From Phycisphaerae bacterium (GTDB lineage: Bacteria; Planctomycetota; Phycisphaerae; UBA1845; PWPN01): a stretch of DNA of 32,051 nucleotides. Location: positions 1-32,051 of the forward strand of contig JAAYDF010000159.1 of assembly GCA_012729395.1 (NCBI GenBank), in the 5' to 3' direction. Made by a program: the position numbers and the translations under genes. Below are positions 6,863 to 16,000 of this stretch, piece by piece. Position 1 is the stretch's first letter, and the number at the start of each line of letters is the position of its first letter. The notes under the pieces were generated by a model that saw only the letters and a program-made list of their open reading frames with translations, made no database searches and was not told the DNA's origin.

Positions 6863-7852
6863 ATGGCCGACGCGGATGCCATCTTTCGCTCGCTTGCTGA
6901 CTCGACTCGGCAACGGCTGCTGCGGGTGCTCTCAGCACAGGAACTAAGCGTTTCGGAGTTGGTTGAGATCCTTGAGCAACCGCAATCGACGATTTCGCGG
7001 CACCTGCGGGTGCTGCGGGAGGCGGGGTTACTGGTAGATCGCCGATCAGCAAATGCGGTGTTGTACGCGACACCGCCGTCCAGTCCGCCCGGCGAGCAGG
7101 AGGTGGGCAACGGCCGACGGGTAGCTGGGCTGCCAGTACTGCGAGAGCGGATTCTGGACTGGTTGCGGAGCGAAGAGCTGAGCCCACGGTTAGCTCAGCG
7201 GATCGAGCGGGTGGTCCGGCGTCGACAGAGGCACCGGCCCGATTTCTTTGATGACATCGGGGCCCGATGGGATCAACTGCGGATCGAGGCGTTCGGCGAG
7301 GTGTTTCACCTGGAAGCGCTGAGCACTCTGCTGCCGACCGACTGGACGGTGGCCGACATCGGGACGGGTACGGGGTATCTACTGGGTATCCTGGCTCGGC
7401 AATTTGCGCGGGTGATCGCGGTGGACCCGGCCGAGGCGATGTTGGCGGTGGCCCGTCACCGGCCGGAGGTACGGGCGAGCGATCGGGTCGAGTTTCGTCG
7501 AGGTTCGCTGGAGGCCTTGCCGATCGAGGATGGTGAGGTGTCCCTCGCGATTGCGGCCCTGGTCCTGCACCATGTGGCGACCCCGCCGGCGGCGGTAGCG
7601 GAGATAGCCCGGTGCGTACGGCCCGGGGGGCGCGTGCTGATCGTCGAGCAGGAGCGTCATCATCACACGACGTTCCACGAGCGGATGGGTGACGACTGGT
7701 GGGGCTTTGAGCCGGACACGGTGGTGGGCTGGCTGCGTGAGGCGGGGCTTGGGGAGATAAGATATCAGCCGTTGGCGTTGGCCGGCCCGCGAGGCAGCTC
7801 GGCTCTGGAGGTGCCGCCGCTGTTTGTGGCCACGGGGAGGAAGGGGGGATGA
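6863..7852 (+). CDS. ArsR-type regulator fused to a SAM-dependent methyltransferase domain (SahR-like)
   Basis: A 329-aa two-domain protein. Residues ~1-70 are a winged helix-turn-helix of the ArsR family (STRQRLLRVLSAQELSVSELVEILEQPQSTISRHLRVLREAGLL). Residues ~140-300 are a class I methyltransferase fold with the SAM-binding motif VADIGTGTGYLLGILA near 160 and an acidic motif (VIAVDPAEAML). The pair of domains next to ahcY matches the SahR regulators known from Desulfovibrio, which sense S-adenosylhomocysteine and control the methionine cycle. I infer the methyltransferase fold is a ligand sensor here, but an active enzyme is not excluded. Start 6863 (MADADAIF) has GCAGGGAA upstream; an in-frame ATG at 6833 lies inside the operator and almost at the transcript start, so it is less likely. 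ahcY follows on the same strand. Confidence 0.88.
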   Translation: MADADAIFRSLADSTRQRLLRVLSAQELSVSELVEILEQPQSTISRHLRVLREAGLLVDRRSANAVLYATPPSSPPGEQEVGNGRRVAGLPVLRERILDWLRSEELSPRLAQRIERVVRRRQRHRPDFFDDIGARWDQLRIEAFGEVFHLEALSTLLPTDWTVADIGTGTGYLLGILARQFARVIAVDPAEAMLAVARHRPEVRASDRVEFRRGSLEALPIEDGEVSLAIAALVLHHVATPPAAVAEIARCVRPGGRVLIVEQERHHHTTFHERMGDDWWGFEPDTVVGWLREAGLGEIRYQPLALAGPRGSSALEVPPLFVATGRKGG

Positions 7853-7874
7853 GTGGGGAGTGGGGGGAGAAGGT

Positions 7875-8014
7875 GAGATTGGAGATTGGAGATGCGAGAT
7901 TTGAGATCGGGGGTCTGGGATTTGAGATCGGAGATTTGAGATTCGAGATCTGGGATTTCGGATTTGCCGTGTGCGAGTTGAGACTCGCGATGTACGATTT
8001 GGGATTGTGAGTTG
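7875..8014. repeat. Degenerate heptanucleotide array, 20 units (GAGATTT type)
   Basis: From 7875 the sequence reads in strict 7-base register for 20 units: GAGATTG, GAGATTG, GAGATGC, GAGATTT, GAGATCG, GGGGTCT, GGGATTT, GAGATCG, GAGATTT, GAGATTC, GAGATCT, GGGATTT, CGGATTT, then more diverged units to TGAGTTG. No slip occurs over 140 bases. The strand is purine-rich. The array fills almost the whole spacer between the regulator and ahcY, and produces spurious Ser/Ile/Pro-repeat frames on the minus strand. Confidence 0.85.
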
Positions 8015-8046
8015 AGCGTGTTTTGGACACATATGGAGATAGCGTG

Positions 8047-9471
8047 ATGTCGACCGCGGTAACGGATTTCAAAGTGAAGGATTTGTCTTTGGCGGATTGG
8101 GGTCGCAAGGAGATCCTGATTGCGGAATCGGAAATGCCAGGCTTGATGGCGGTGCGTGAGGAGTTCGGCTCGGCTCAGCCGTTGGCGGGAGCGCGGATCA
8201 CCGGCTCGCTGCACATGACCATCCAGACCGCGGTGCTGATCGAGACGCTGGCGGCGTTGGGTGCGGAGGTGCGCTGGGCGAGCTGCAACATCTTCTCGAC
8301 ACAGGATCACGCGGCGGCGGCGATCGCCAAGACGGGCATTCCGGTGTTCGCATGGAAAGGCGAGACGCTCGAGGAGTACTGGGACTGCACGCTGAAGGCC
8401 ATGACTTGGGCGGGCGCCGACGGCCCGACCTCGATCGTAGACGACGGCGGCGACGCGACACTGCTGGTCCACCGGGGCCACGCCTTCGAATCGGAATTCG
8501 CCAAGACCGGCAAGCTGCCGACGCCTTGCCGGGACAATAAGGAGATCGAGGTCATCGACAAGCTGCTGATCTCGCAACTTCAGAAAGACCCACAGTTCTG
8601 GCATCGCATGGCCAAGGGGATCGTCGGCGTGAGTGAGGAGACGACGACCGGCGTACACCGGCTGTACCACATGGCCAAGAGCGGCGAGTTGCTCTTCCCA
8701 GCCATCAATGTGAACGACTCGGTGACCAAGAGCAAGTTCGACAACCTCTACGGCTGCCGTGAGAGCCTGGTGGACGGCATCAAGCGGGCCACGGACGTGA
8801 TGATTGCGGGCAAGAAGGTGGTCATCCTCGGGTACGGCGACGTGGGCAAGGGCTGCGTGCAGTCGATGAAGGGCCTGGGGGCCACGATCTACGTCACGGA
8901 AATCGACCCGATCTGTGCCCTGCAGGCGGCGATGGAAGGCTTGCAGGTGGTGACCATGGAAGAGGCCTGCAAGTTCGGCGACATTTTTGTCACCACCACG
9001 GGCAACGTCGACGTGATCACCCGGCAGCACATGAATCAGATGAAGGACGGAGCCATCGTCTGCAACATCGGGCACTTCGACAGCGAAATCCAGGTGGACG
9101 CGCTCACCGACCTGCAATGGGACGAGATCAAGCCGCAGGTGGACCACGTCATCTGGCCGGACGGCAAGCGGATCATCATGTTGGCCAAGGGCCGGCTGGT
9201 GAACCTGGGCTGCGCAACCGGGCACCCGAGTTTCGTGATGAGCAACAGCTTCACCAACCAGACCATCGCCCAAATCGACCTGTGGGAGAACCGCTCGTCC
9301 GGCAAGCATGAACGAAAGGTGTACACGCTGCCCAAGCTGCTGGACGAGAAGGTTGCCCGGCTGCATCTCAAGAAGCTGGGCGCGCAGTTGACAACGTTGT
9401 TGCCCAAGCAGGCGGCATACATCGGCGTGCCGGTCGAGGGCCCGTACAAACCCGAGCACTACCGGTACTGA
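8047..9471 (+). CDS. ahcY: Adenosylhomocysteinase
   Basis: A 474-aa cytosolic enzyme that hydrolyses S-adenosylhomocysteine to adenosine and homocysteine, relieving product inhibition of methyltransferases. Visible landmarks are the N-terminal substrate region ([23 protein letters not shown], about residues 46-68), the catalytic stretch [14 protein letters not shown] near 196-209, and the NAD-binding loop GYGDVGKG (262-269). The C terminus [10 protein letters not shown] is the conserved family ending that contacts the neighbouring subunit's cofactor. Length and the SVTKSKFDN segment are normal. ATG 8047 follows GGAG at 8035-8038; an in-frame TTG at 8023 is less likely. It lies downstream of the ArsR-methyltransferase gene, probably its regulatory target. 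No SAH or SAM riboswitch was recognised before it; the spacer is a heptamer array. Confidence 0.97.
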   Translation: MSTAVTDFKVKDLSLADWGRKEILIAESEMPGLMAVREEFGSAQPLAGARITGSLHMTIQTAVLIETLAALGAEVRWASCNIFSTQDHAAAAIAKTGIPVFAWKGETLEEYWDCTLKAMTWAGADGPTSIVDDGGDATLLVHRGHAFESEFAKTGKLPTPCRDNKEIEVIDKLLISQLQKDPQFWHRMAKGIVGVSEETTTGVHRLYHMAKSGELLFPAINVNDSVTKSKFDNLYGCRESLVDGIKRATDVMIAGKKVVILGYGDVGKGCVQSMKGLGATIYVTEIDPICALQAAMEGLQVVTMEEACKFGDIFVTTTGNVDVITRQHMNQMKDGAIVCNIGHFDSEIQVDALTDLQWDEIKPQVDHVIWPDGKRIIMLAKGRLVNLGCATGHPSFVMSNSFTNQTIAQIDLWENRSSGKHERKVYTLPKLLDEKVARLHLKKLGAQLTTLLPKQAAYIGVPVEGPYKPEHYRY

Positions 9472-9487
9472 CCGGCGAGCGACGCGG

Positions 9488-9587
9488 GCAAAACGGTGTC
9501 AGGATGATTATTGCGGAGCAGGCCGCGACTGCGTTCTTCGCAACCGCCTTGGCGGCCCCGCAAAAATCATCCTGACACTATTTTTGC
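9488..9587. repeat. Long inverted repeat, bidirectional terminator-like element
   Basis: GTGTCAGGATGATT (9496-9509) pairs with its perfect complement at 9565-9578. After one A-A mismatch, TTGCGG (9511-9516) pairs with CCGCAA (9558-9563). Inner GGCCGC/GCGGCC (9521-9526 with 9552-9557) and outer GCAAAA/TTTTGC (9488-9493 with 9582-9587) extend the stem. A T-run follows on the right. It separates convergent ahcY and ugd and probably ends both transcripts. Its right end overlaps the ugd stop codon and last codons. The size and arms also suggest a MITE-like or palindromic mobile repeat. Confidence 0.8.
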
Positions 9588-10897
9588 GGTGACGTGGTGG
9601 AGCGTCCGATGCCGTGGTACTCGAATCCGCGTTTGTGCATGGTATCCAGGGCATAGAGGTTGCGGCCGTCGAAGATGACGGGGCTGCGCATGCGTTGGCG
9701 CATGACGTCGAAATCGGGCGAGCGGAACTGGTTCCATTCGGTCATGATGGCCAGCGCGTCGGCGCCATCGAGCGCGTCGTAGGCGGTCTGATGGCAGGAC
9801 ACTCGGTCGCCGAACTGCTGGCGGAGGTTGCCGAGGGCCTCGGGGTCGTGGGCCCGGACGGCGGCGCCGGCCTGGAGGAGCTTGTCGATCAGGATCACCG
9901 CGGGGGCCTCACGGATGTCGTCGGTATTGGGCTTGAAGGCGATGCCCCAGACGGCGAAGGTCTTGCCGGCGAGGTTGGCGCCGAAGCGAGCGGTGATCTT
10001 GTGGAAGACCAGCTCGCGCTGCCGGACGTTGACCTGATGAACGCTTTCGAGCAGGTCGTGCTGAACGCCGGCGCGGCGAGCGACATGGATCAGGCCCTGC
10101 ACGTCCTTGGGAAAGCAACTGCCGCCATAGCCGGCCCCGGGATAGAGGAACTGGAAGCCGATGCGCGAGTCCGAGCCGATACCGCGGCGCACCTCGTTGA
10201 CGTCGATACCAAGGGCGTCGCAGACGTTGGCTACCTGGTTGATGAAGCTGATGCGGCTTGCCAGGGCGGCGTTGGCGGCGTACTTGGTCATTTCGGCGGC
10301 GCCGCGTGACATGACGTAGACCGGCCGCTGGTTACGGATGAAAGGTTCGTGCAGTTCGGCGATCACCGCGGCGGCTTCGGAATCCGCGGCACCGATGACC
10401 ACCCGGTCGGGCTTCTGGCAGTCGGCGACGGCCGAGCCTTCCTTGAGAAACTCGGGATTATTGACTACGCGGATGGGGAAGCGGGCCTTGGCGTCAAACC
10501 GCCGCTGCAAGTCGTCGCCGGTTCCAACGGGGACGGTGCTCTTGATGACCACGATGCGGGGGCTGTCGAGGTGTTCGGCGATATCGTCGGCGACGGAGTG
10601 GAGGGCTCGCAGGTCGGGCGAACCGTCGGGGTTGGGCGGCGTGCCCACGGCAATGAAGATGACTTCGCCGTGCCGAATGGCCTCGGCCTTGTCGGTGGTG
10701 AAGCGAAGTCGACCGGCGGCCATGTTGCTGGTGAGAATCTGACTGAGCCCGGGCTCGAAGATGACGCACTCGCCGCGCTGCAGGGCGGCCACTTTGGCGG
10801 GATCGGCATCGAGGCCGACCACGTCGTTACCGGTATCGGCGAAGAGGACGCCGGTGACCAATCCCACGTAACCCGATCCGATCACGGTCAAACGCAT
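9578..10897 (-). CDS. ugd: UDP-glucose 6-dehydrogenase family protein
   Basis: A 439-aa NAD-dependent enzyme of the UDP-glucose/GDP-mannose dehydrogenase family, which oxidises a nucleotide sugar twice to the uronic acid used in surface polysaccharides. The N-terminal Rossmann motif is VIGSGYVGLVTG (5-16). NNPEFLKEGSA (146-156) and K205 (AEMTKYAAN) are active-site elements, and C261 in GYGGSCFPKD is the catalytic cysteine. GIAFKPNTDDIREAP marks the C-terminal domain. The motifs fit UDP-glucose better than GDP-mannose, but substrate is inferred. ATG 10897 has a GGAG site. It is the last gene of a leftward set, 23 bases after a membrane protein gene. Its last residues (TSPQK, stop) are encoded within the arm of a long inverted repeat, so the repeat may have set this C terminus. 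Confidence 0.93.
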   Translation of the reverse strand: MRLTVIGSGYVGLVTGVLFADTGNDVVGLDADPAKVAALQRGECVIFEPGLSQILTSNMAAGRLRFTTDKAEAIRHGEVIFIAVGTPPNPDGSPDLRALHSVADDIAEHLDSPRIVVIKSTVPVGTGDDLQRRFDAKARFPIRVVNNPEFLKEGSAVADCQKPDRVVIGAADSEAAAVIAELHEPFIRNQRPVYVMSRGAAEMTKYAANAALASRISFINQVANVCDALGIDVNEVRRGIGSDSRIGFQFLYPGAGYGGSCFPKDVQGLIHVARRAGVQHDLLESVHQVNVRQRELVFHKITARFGANLAGKTFAVWGIAFKPNTDDIREAPAVILIDKLLQAGAAVRAHDPEALGNLRQQFGDRVSCHQTAYDALDGADALAIMTEWNQFRSPDFDVMRQRMRSPVIFDGRNLYALDTMHKRGFEYHGIGRSTTSPQK

Positions 10898-10920
10898 GTC
10901 CGATCACTCCACATAGCACA

Positions 10921-11754
10921 TCATCGTTTACGCAGCAGACTGACAAACTGACGCTGCACCTGTTCGAGGGCGGCCAGGTCCGCGATGGCAAAGACCGCGG
11001 TCAACAACGTCCCGCAGAAGGGGAAGAAGGCTGACGGAAACTGATCGCGGACCAGAGTGACCGCCGCGATGACGGCCCAGGGCAGCACACCCACAAACCA
11101 AGTGACGGTTGCGACGGCAACGGCGGCGTTGGACTGCCGCCCTCCTGGTACCGGCCCCTGCTCGCCGGGGTCTAGCTCGTGCAGTCGGGCGCGCATGACA
11201 CCAAGAAGGCGATGAAGGGCGAGCCAATGGAGGATGGGCACCAGAATCAGCATGGACCACACGATCGGCCCGAGGCGAACACGAACCAGTGCGCGCGTAC
11301 CCAGCATCAGCAGAACGAGATAGGCCAGAGCCAGAGCGGGCCGGCCGACGCGTGCGAATGTCGCCTCGGAGACCAAACCGGGCTGGTACACTTTCAGAAC
11401 GGCCGGCCAAGGGGCTACGGCCACAGCCACAACGGTCGCGGGCAGACAGGCCCATATCAGGGTACGACGGCGACGGCGACGTGAATCGTCCGGTTGGGGG
11501 GCCGCGGTCGGGTCGCGAAGCAATTCCTCCCGGTCCGCGGCGATTTGGATCGCCCACCAGATGGTCAGCACGTAGTCGAGCCAGATGACGCCGGTCAGGG
11601 CCACCAGGACCGCCGGACGCTGAATGCTGGTCACAATCGCCAAAGACAAGAGCAACAGCAATGCCAGCACGCGGGTAAGCAGCAGAAACTCGATACTCCC
11701 CTCGGGGAAGTACGAGAACCAGCGTTGGCGTTGGGTCAGCAGTGGGTTATCCAT
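10921..11754 (-). CDS. Polytopic membrane protein, unknown function
   Basis: A 277-aa integral membrane protein. About six hydrophobic segments are visible: FLLLTRVLALLLLLSLAIV, AVLVALTGVIWLDYVLTIWW, TLIWACLPATVVAVAV, ALALAYLVLLMLGTRALV, a tryptophan-rich IVWSMLILVPILHWLALH, and a C-terminal WFVGVLPWAVIAAV plus TLLTAVFAIADLA. A basic loop (SRRRRRR) lies between segments two and three. No known domain is recognised. I start it at ATG 11754; a TTG immediately before it is also possible. It begins 15 bases after the stop of the glycosyl-phosphate transferase gene and ends 23 bases before ugd, so the three are likely cotranscribed. By context it may serve polysaccharide assembly, but this is only a guess. 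Confidence 0.75.
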   Translation of the reverse strand: MDNPLLTQRQRWFSYFPEGSIEFLLLTRVLALLLLLSLAIVTSIQRPAVLVALTGVIWLDYVLTIWWAIQIAADREELLRDPTAAPQPDDSRRRRRRTLIWACLPATVVAVAVAPWPAVLKVYQPGLVSEATFARVGRPALALAYLVLLMLGTRALVRVRLGPIVWSMLILVPILHWLALHRLLGVMRARLHELDPGEQGPVPGGRQSNAAVAVATVTWFVGVLPWAVIAAVTLVRDQFPSAFFPFCGTLLTAVFAIADLAALEQVQRQFVSLLRKR

Positions 11755-11769
11755 CAATGGTCGTCCGGT

Positions 11770-12933
11770 TCATTCTTGACTGTTATCGGCTTTGGGGCGT
11801 TGGCCCTCGATACTAACCATGTCGAACTTCCAGACGCCCGCGACGACGAGTGCAATGGCAATGCCATAGACCAGAATGGCGTACCGGGTCCGCAGGAAGA
11901 TCACCGACGTTCCGACAAGAACAAAGGCGAGAGTCAGGGCATAGCTGATGGCGACGACTTGGCGGACGGACAAGCCGCGGTCATGAAGTTGGTCGTAGAA
12001 ATGGCTGCGGTCCCCCTGCATGAGCGGCCGGCCGTTGCGCCAGCGGCGGGCGAGGGTCAGACACATGTCCGCCGTGGGCAAGCCAAAAACCATCAAGGCT
12101 CCGATCATCCAGCGAACCTTCTGGGCCTCGCCGAACAGCAGGATGAGGACGGCGGCGTTCAGGCCAAGCAGCATGGAGCCGGCGTCCCCCAGGAAGATCT
12201 TGGCTGGATTGCGGTTGAAGGGAAGGAAGCCGGCGGCCGCTCCGAGCATGGCCAGAGAGAGGATGATGCGTTCGTTCTCCACTTCCAGGTCGCAGTAGAG
12301 CCGGAGGTGGATGGCCAAGACGCAGAAGCCGAGCGAAATGATGCCCAGCACCCCGGCGCACAGCCCGTCCAGCCCGTCAATCAGATTGGACGCGTTACAG
12401 GCACCCACCACGATGAGCAGCATGAACGGGACGGAGTACACCGCCTCGAGCCAGCGTTCCTGAAGTCCTTCCTCGGCGACGAAGACCTCGCTGATGGCTC
12501 GGACGAGCTTGTCGCCCAAGCCGAGGTAGAGAAGCCAGCAGGCCACGATGATGTTGCACGCGAGCTTGACGGTGGGTCGCATGACGCGAAGGTCGTCGAA
12601 CAACCCGATGAGCATGATCGCCAGTCCGCCGGCCGCGACACCCGAGAGAATTCGGGTCCGCACCTCGATATCCGGGGCCAGAAAAGAGGCCGCGATGCCC
12701 GCCAGCCAACCAAGACAGATGGCGACACCCCCAAGGTAGGGGATGGGGCTCTTGTGGGGCTTAAGGAAATCGTCCGGCCGATCGACGATACCCAAGCGAA
12801 GTGCGACGTATCGACACAGTGGTGTAGCCAGTAGGGACACACCCAAGGAGACAAGAGCAATAGGCCAGTACTGGGCCAGAACGGCGGTCCAGGTGGTCAC
12901 GGGGGTATTCGAGACGGCCACAATCGTGCTCAT
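11770..12933 (-). CDS. WecA/MraY-type undecaprenyl-phosphate sugar-1-phosphate transferase
   Basis: A 387-aa polytopic inner-membrane enzyme of glycosyltransferase family 4. It should move a sugar-1-phosphate, commonly GlcNAc-1-P, from its UDP form onto undecaprenyl phosphate, the first step of a surface glycan. Motifs in order are IVDRPDDFLKPHKSPIPYLGG (49-69), DDLR (113-116), NLIDGLDGL (183-191) and FLGDAGS. A cytoplasmic GDRSHFYDQLHDRGLS loop replaces the family's His-rich loop. About ten membrane segments are visible. The frame is open back to 13050, but that extension is polar and unlike the family, so ATG 12933 is preferred; its ribosome site is weak. The motif set fits WecA/TagO-like enzymes better than MraY. 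It leads a membrane-protein and ugd set, consistent with exopolysaccharide or lipopolysaccharide synthesis. Confidence 0.9.
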   Translation of the reverse strand: MSTIVAVSNTPVTTWTAVLAQYWPIALVSLGVSLLATPLCRYVALRLGIVDRPDDFLKPHKSPIPYLGGVAICLGWLAGIAASFLAPDIEVRTRILSGVAAGGLAIMLIGLFDDLRVMRPTVKLACNIIVACWLLYLGLGDKLVRAISEVFVAEEGLQERWLEAVYSVPFMLLIVVGACNASNLIDGLDGLCAGVLGIISLGFCVLAIHLRLYCDLEVENERIILSLAMLGAAAGFLPFNRNPAKIFLGDAGSMLLGLNAAVLILLFGEAQKVRWMIGALMVFGLPTADMCLTLARRWRNGRPLMQGDRSHFYDQLHDRGLSVRQVVAISYALTLAFVLVGTSVIFLRTRYAILVYGIAIALVVAGVWKFDMVSIEGQRPKADNSQE

Positions 12934-13056
12934 GTGAGGGATTGTGACCGAGACACGGGATTTCGTAAAGTGTTGATCGGGGCCGGCAGCATAAGCCGGC
13001 GTTTCTGGCGCGCGTTCGCTTGGGGCGGCGACGTCCGCCGTTCCCGCCAACGATCA

Positions 13057-13065
13057 CCCCCCCCC
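13057..13065. repeat. Homopolymer C9 (G9 on minus strand)
   Basis: A run of nine C lies between the secretin gene and the sugar-phosphate transferase gene, about 125 bases before the latter's start. Such tracts can change length during replication; whether it affects expression is unknown. Confidence 0.4.
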
Positions 13066-13099
13066 AGCCTGCCCATTGACGAGGGGAGCACCTGGAGGG

Positions 13100-16000
13100 T
13101 CAATTGCCCGCTGCCATATCCGAAGTCACCAAGTCGGGGAAGTTCTCCCGCTCGAGTTCCTGGCGGATGATGATCGACGGCTTGATCAGGATGAGCAGCA
13201 CGTATTCATCCTTGGTCCGCGAGCGGTTGGTGAAGGCCCGCTTGAGAATGGGGATCTTACTGACCACGGGCACGCCGGCCTCGATTTCCTCTTCGGCGGC
13301 CAGTCTCAGCCCGCCCAGCAGCAGCGTGCCTCCGTCAGGCACGTAGGCCTGCGTGCGGACCGTGGTGATCTGGTACTCGGGGGTCTGGAAGTAAGCGGCC
13401 AGGGCTCCCGACTGAACTGGGATTGTCCGCAGGGTCACGTCGGTGACCGTCGGCTGGATGTACATTTTGACATAGCGGCGGTCGGACGAGATCTGCGGGT
13501 AGACCCACAGCTTACGGCCTCGCGGGAGGTTTCGGACATCGGGGGTGACGGCCGCGGAGGCCTGTCCACCCGTGCCGGTCCCAGATTGGCCTGCCGCACC
13601 GGGCGAAGCAACGTAGGCGATGTATGTACGGATTTCGATCTCGCCCGGCTCGTTATCAACGAGGACGATTCGGGGGGCATCCACACTGGAGCCCCGCGAG
13701 TCCATTTGCGTAGCCCGAAGGAGGAAATCGACCTGGAAGTTATCGAGGAACCCGCCGAAGAGCGAGAATGCCGGCCCAACCTCGGAGAAGGAGTCGGCCA
13801 AATTGCCGGGGACGCTGGTGCGCCGGGGGCCGGCCAAACCGAGGGTGTTGTTAACCAGGGGGACGGGGGTGCTGTGCCGGCTCCAGTAGTTGGACGGCGA
13901 GCCCTGCGGAACAAGGGCCACGTTGCCGTACGGCTGCTCGAGGGTGACCGTCGAGGTCAGGGGCACCCCACCGATGGCGGGCACCGCCGGGGTGACGCCG
14001 ATCTGGCCGAACTGCCGGGGCATGAGGAGCTGGGCGCCGGTCCGTGGATCCAGCACGGGATAGCCGCCCTGAGTGAGGGCCTGGTCCATCCCGGCATTGG
14101 CGCTGTTGAGCACCACATCGAGATCGACGCCGATCTCCTCGAGGAAGTTGCTTCTGAGGGTCAGGAAACGGGCTTCGATGGCGACTTGGTCGTCTCCTGA
14201 AGTATCCCGGAAGGTCTCGAGCATCGCGGCAATTTCTCGGTGCACGGCGGCGGTGTGGTGCACGATCATCTTGTCCTGCCACACCTTGAGCGAACCGGGG
14301 ACACCGTCGGGCGCCCACGTCCCCGGGGCGATGTTCTGAGTGATGAACTCCTCGAGTTCCTGGGTTAACCGCTCGCGCTCCTCCTTCTTGTCGAAGTCAA
14401 GCTCGTCACGGCTGGAGCTGCTGCTACTGCTGCTGCCGCCGCCGCCGTACGACCCACCGCCGGTGCCGCCGCCGCCGCCCATGTTGTTCAGCATCTCCAT
14501 ATCGTCGTCCTCGGTTGGAGGCGGGACGCTGGGCAGCTCACGGAGCAGGTCGCCGACCTTGTAGATCTCCGTTTGGGTGTTGCGGTTGAGGTCCTCACGG
14601 CTCGACACGCGGACTACGCCCTTGATGATGTCGTAGGCCAGAACCACGTCCAGGCCGCCGACGTTCTGCAGCACGATATCCAAGGCCGTTTCGCCGGCGG
14701 TGTCTCGCAGGCTGATTCCACCGGTGTTGCTGGTGCGGTCGATCCCCAACTGCTCGAGGAGAACCCAGTTGACCACGATGGATACCTTGGTGTTCTCCTG
14801 GAGGAAATCGATGGCCTCGCCAAAGCCTGACCCATCGGGGAATTCCACCACGGCGATAGGCACCCGAAGCCGCTCGCGAGTCCGCTGGTTCTCGTCGCCT
14901 TCCTGACTGAGGCCCACGCCATAGGGGTCGCGGTTAACGATCATGCGCCAGGCGGCCTCATCGGGGTAGGCGACAAAGCGGTCTTCGGCACCGACGGTTT
15001 CGGGGGTACGGGTCTTCTCGATGGAGAGGAAGGCTTCCTGCATGCGGTCGAGGAAGACCTTACGGTTTTCTTCCTGGTTGTGAACGATCGCGGCATCCTC
15101 GATCATGCGCAGGACGAACTGGGCGTTCTGGTTGGACGGGTCGATAGCGATGATCTCACGGAGAACATTGGCCGCCTTGGCGTACTCGCGCTCCTTCTGG
15201 AGCTGCATGACCTGATCCATGAGTTGCCCGATGCGCTCGTCTTTTTCTTTGATGACCGCTTCTTGGCGCTCGCGTTCTCGGGCCATGGCGTCCATACGTT
15301 GCTCGGCGGTTTGCTCCTGCTGAAAGCCCGCCTCCTCGCCGTCGATGAGTCGGACGAGCGAATCGACCTGCCGAGCCAGGAACGCATACCGTTCCGGCGG
15401 CTCGGCATCGCGGCGTCCGGCCTCCAGGAGCTGCCGAGCGAGATCCAGTCTTTGCCGGGCGGCGGCGTACTCATGCTCAGTGATCAACTGGCGAACCGCC
15501 TGCTCATGCTCTCGATAGAGGGTTTCCGTACGGATCCAGCGACCCTGGCGACGCTGGAGAGAGTCGGTCAGCAGGTCCGGGCGACCCTCGACCTGGCGGT
15601 GCTGGCGGACCAGCTCCAGACCGTTGAGGGCCTGCGGGTGGCCTGGCGTGTACTTGAGGGCCTCTTGGAACTTGGCGTAGGCGACGTCGTACTGAGCGGC
15701 AGCCATGGCGGCATCGCCGGCCTTGATCAGGTCGTCGGCCATAGCCCGGTTGCGTTCGGCGCGAGCCTGGCTGTACTGGTCAGAAGCGGGCGCCGAGGCC
15801 GGCGTAGCGACAGGCGCCACCGGCTCGGAGACGGCGGGAGCGGGGGCGGGAGCGGGAGCGGTCGCCGCGATACGGCGATCGAGTTCTCGCTTCTTGTCGA
15901 CGGACGCCAAGCCTTCGCGAGCCTGCTGTTTCTGGGCCGGCGAGGCGAAGTCGTTGTCCATGACGGCGTGGTAGAATCCCTCCGCCGCTTCGTTTTCGCC

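Noticed and set aside
7853-8046. SAH or SAM riboswitch before ahcY
   Set aside because: The spacer is almost entirely a heptamer repeat and lacks any recognisable riboswitch core.
6729-8108. Minus-strand frame of 459 codons rich in Ser/Pro/Asn repeats
   Set aside because: It is antisense to the regulator gene and its repeats derive from the GAGATTT array.
7765-9459. Long minus-strand frame opposite ahcY
   Set aside because: It mirrors ahcY codons and its end is translated heptamer repeat.
11494-12834. Plus-strand frame of 446 codons opposite the sugar-phosphate transferase
   Set aside because: The protein is His/Gln/Asp-rich with no fold signature and is antisense to a gene with clear catalytic motifs.
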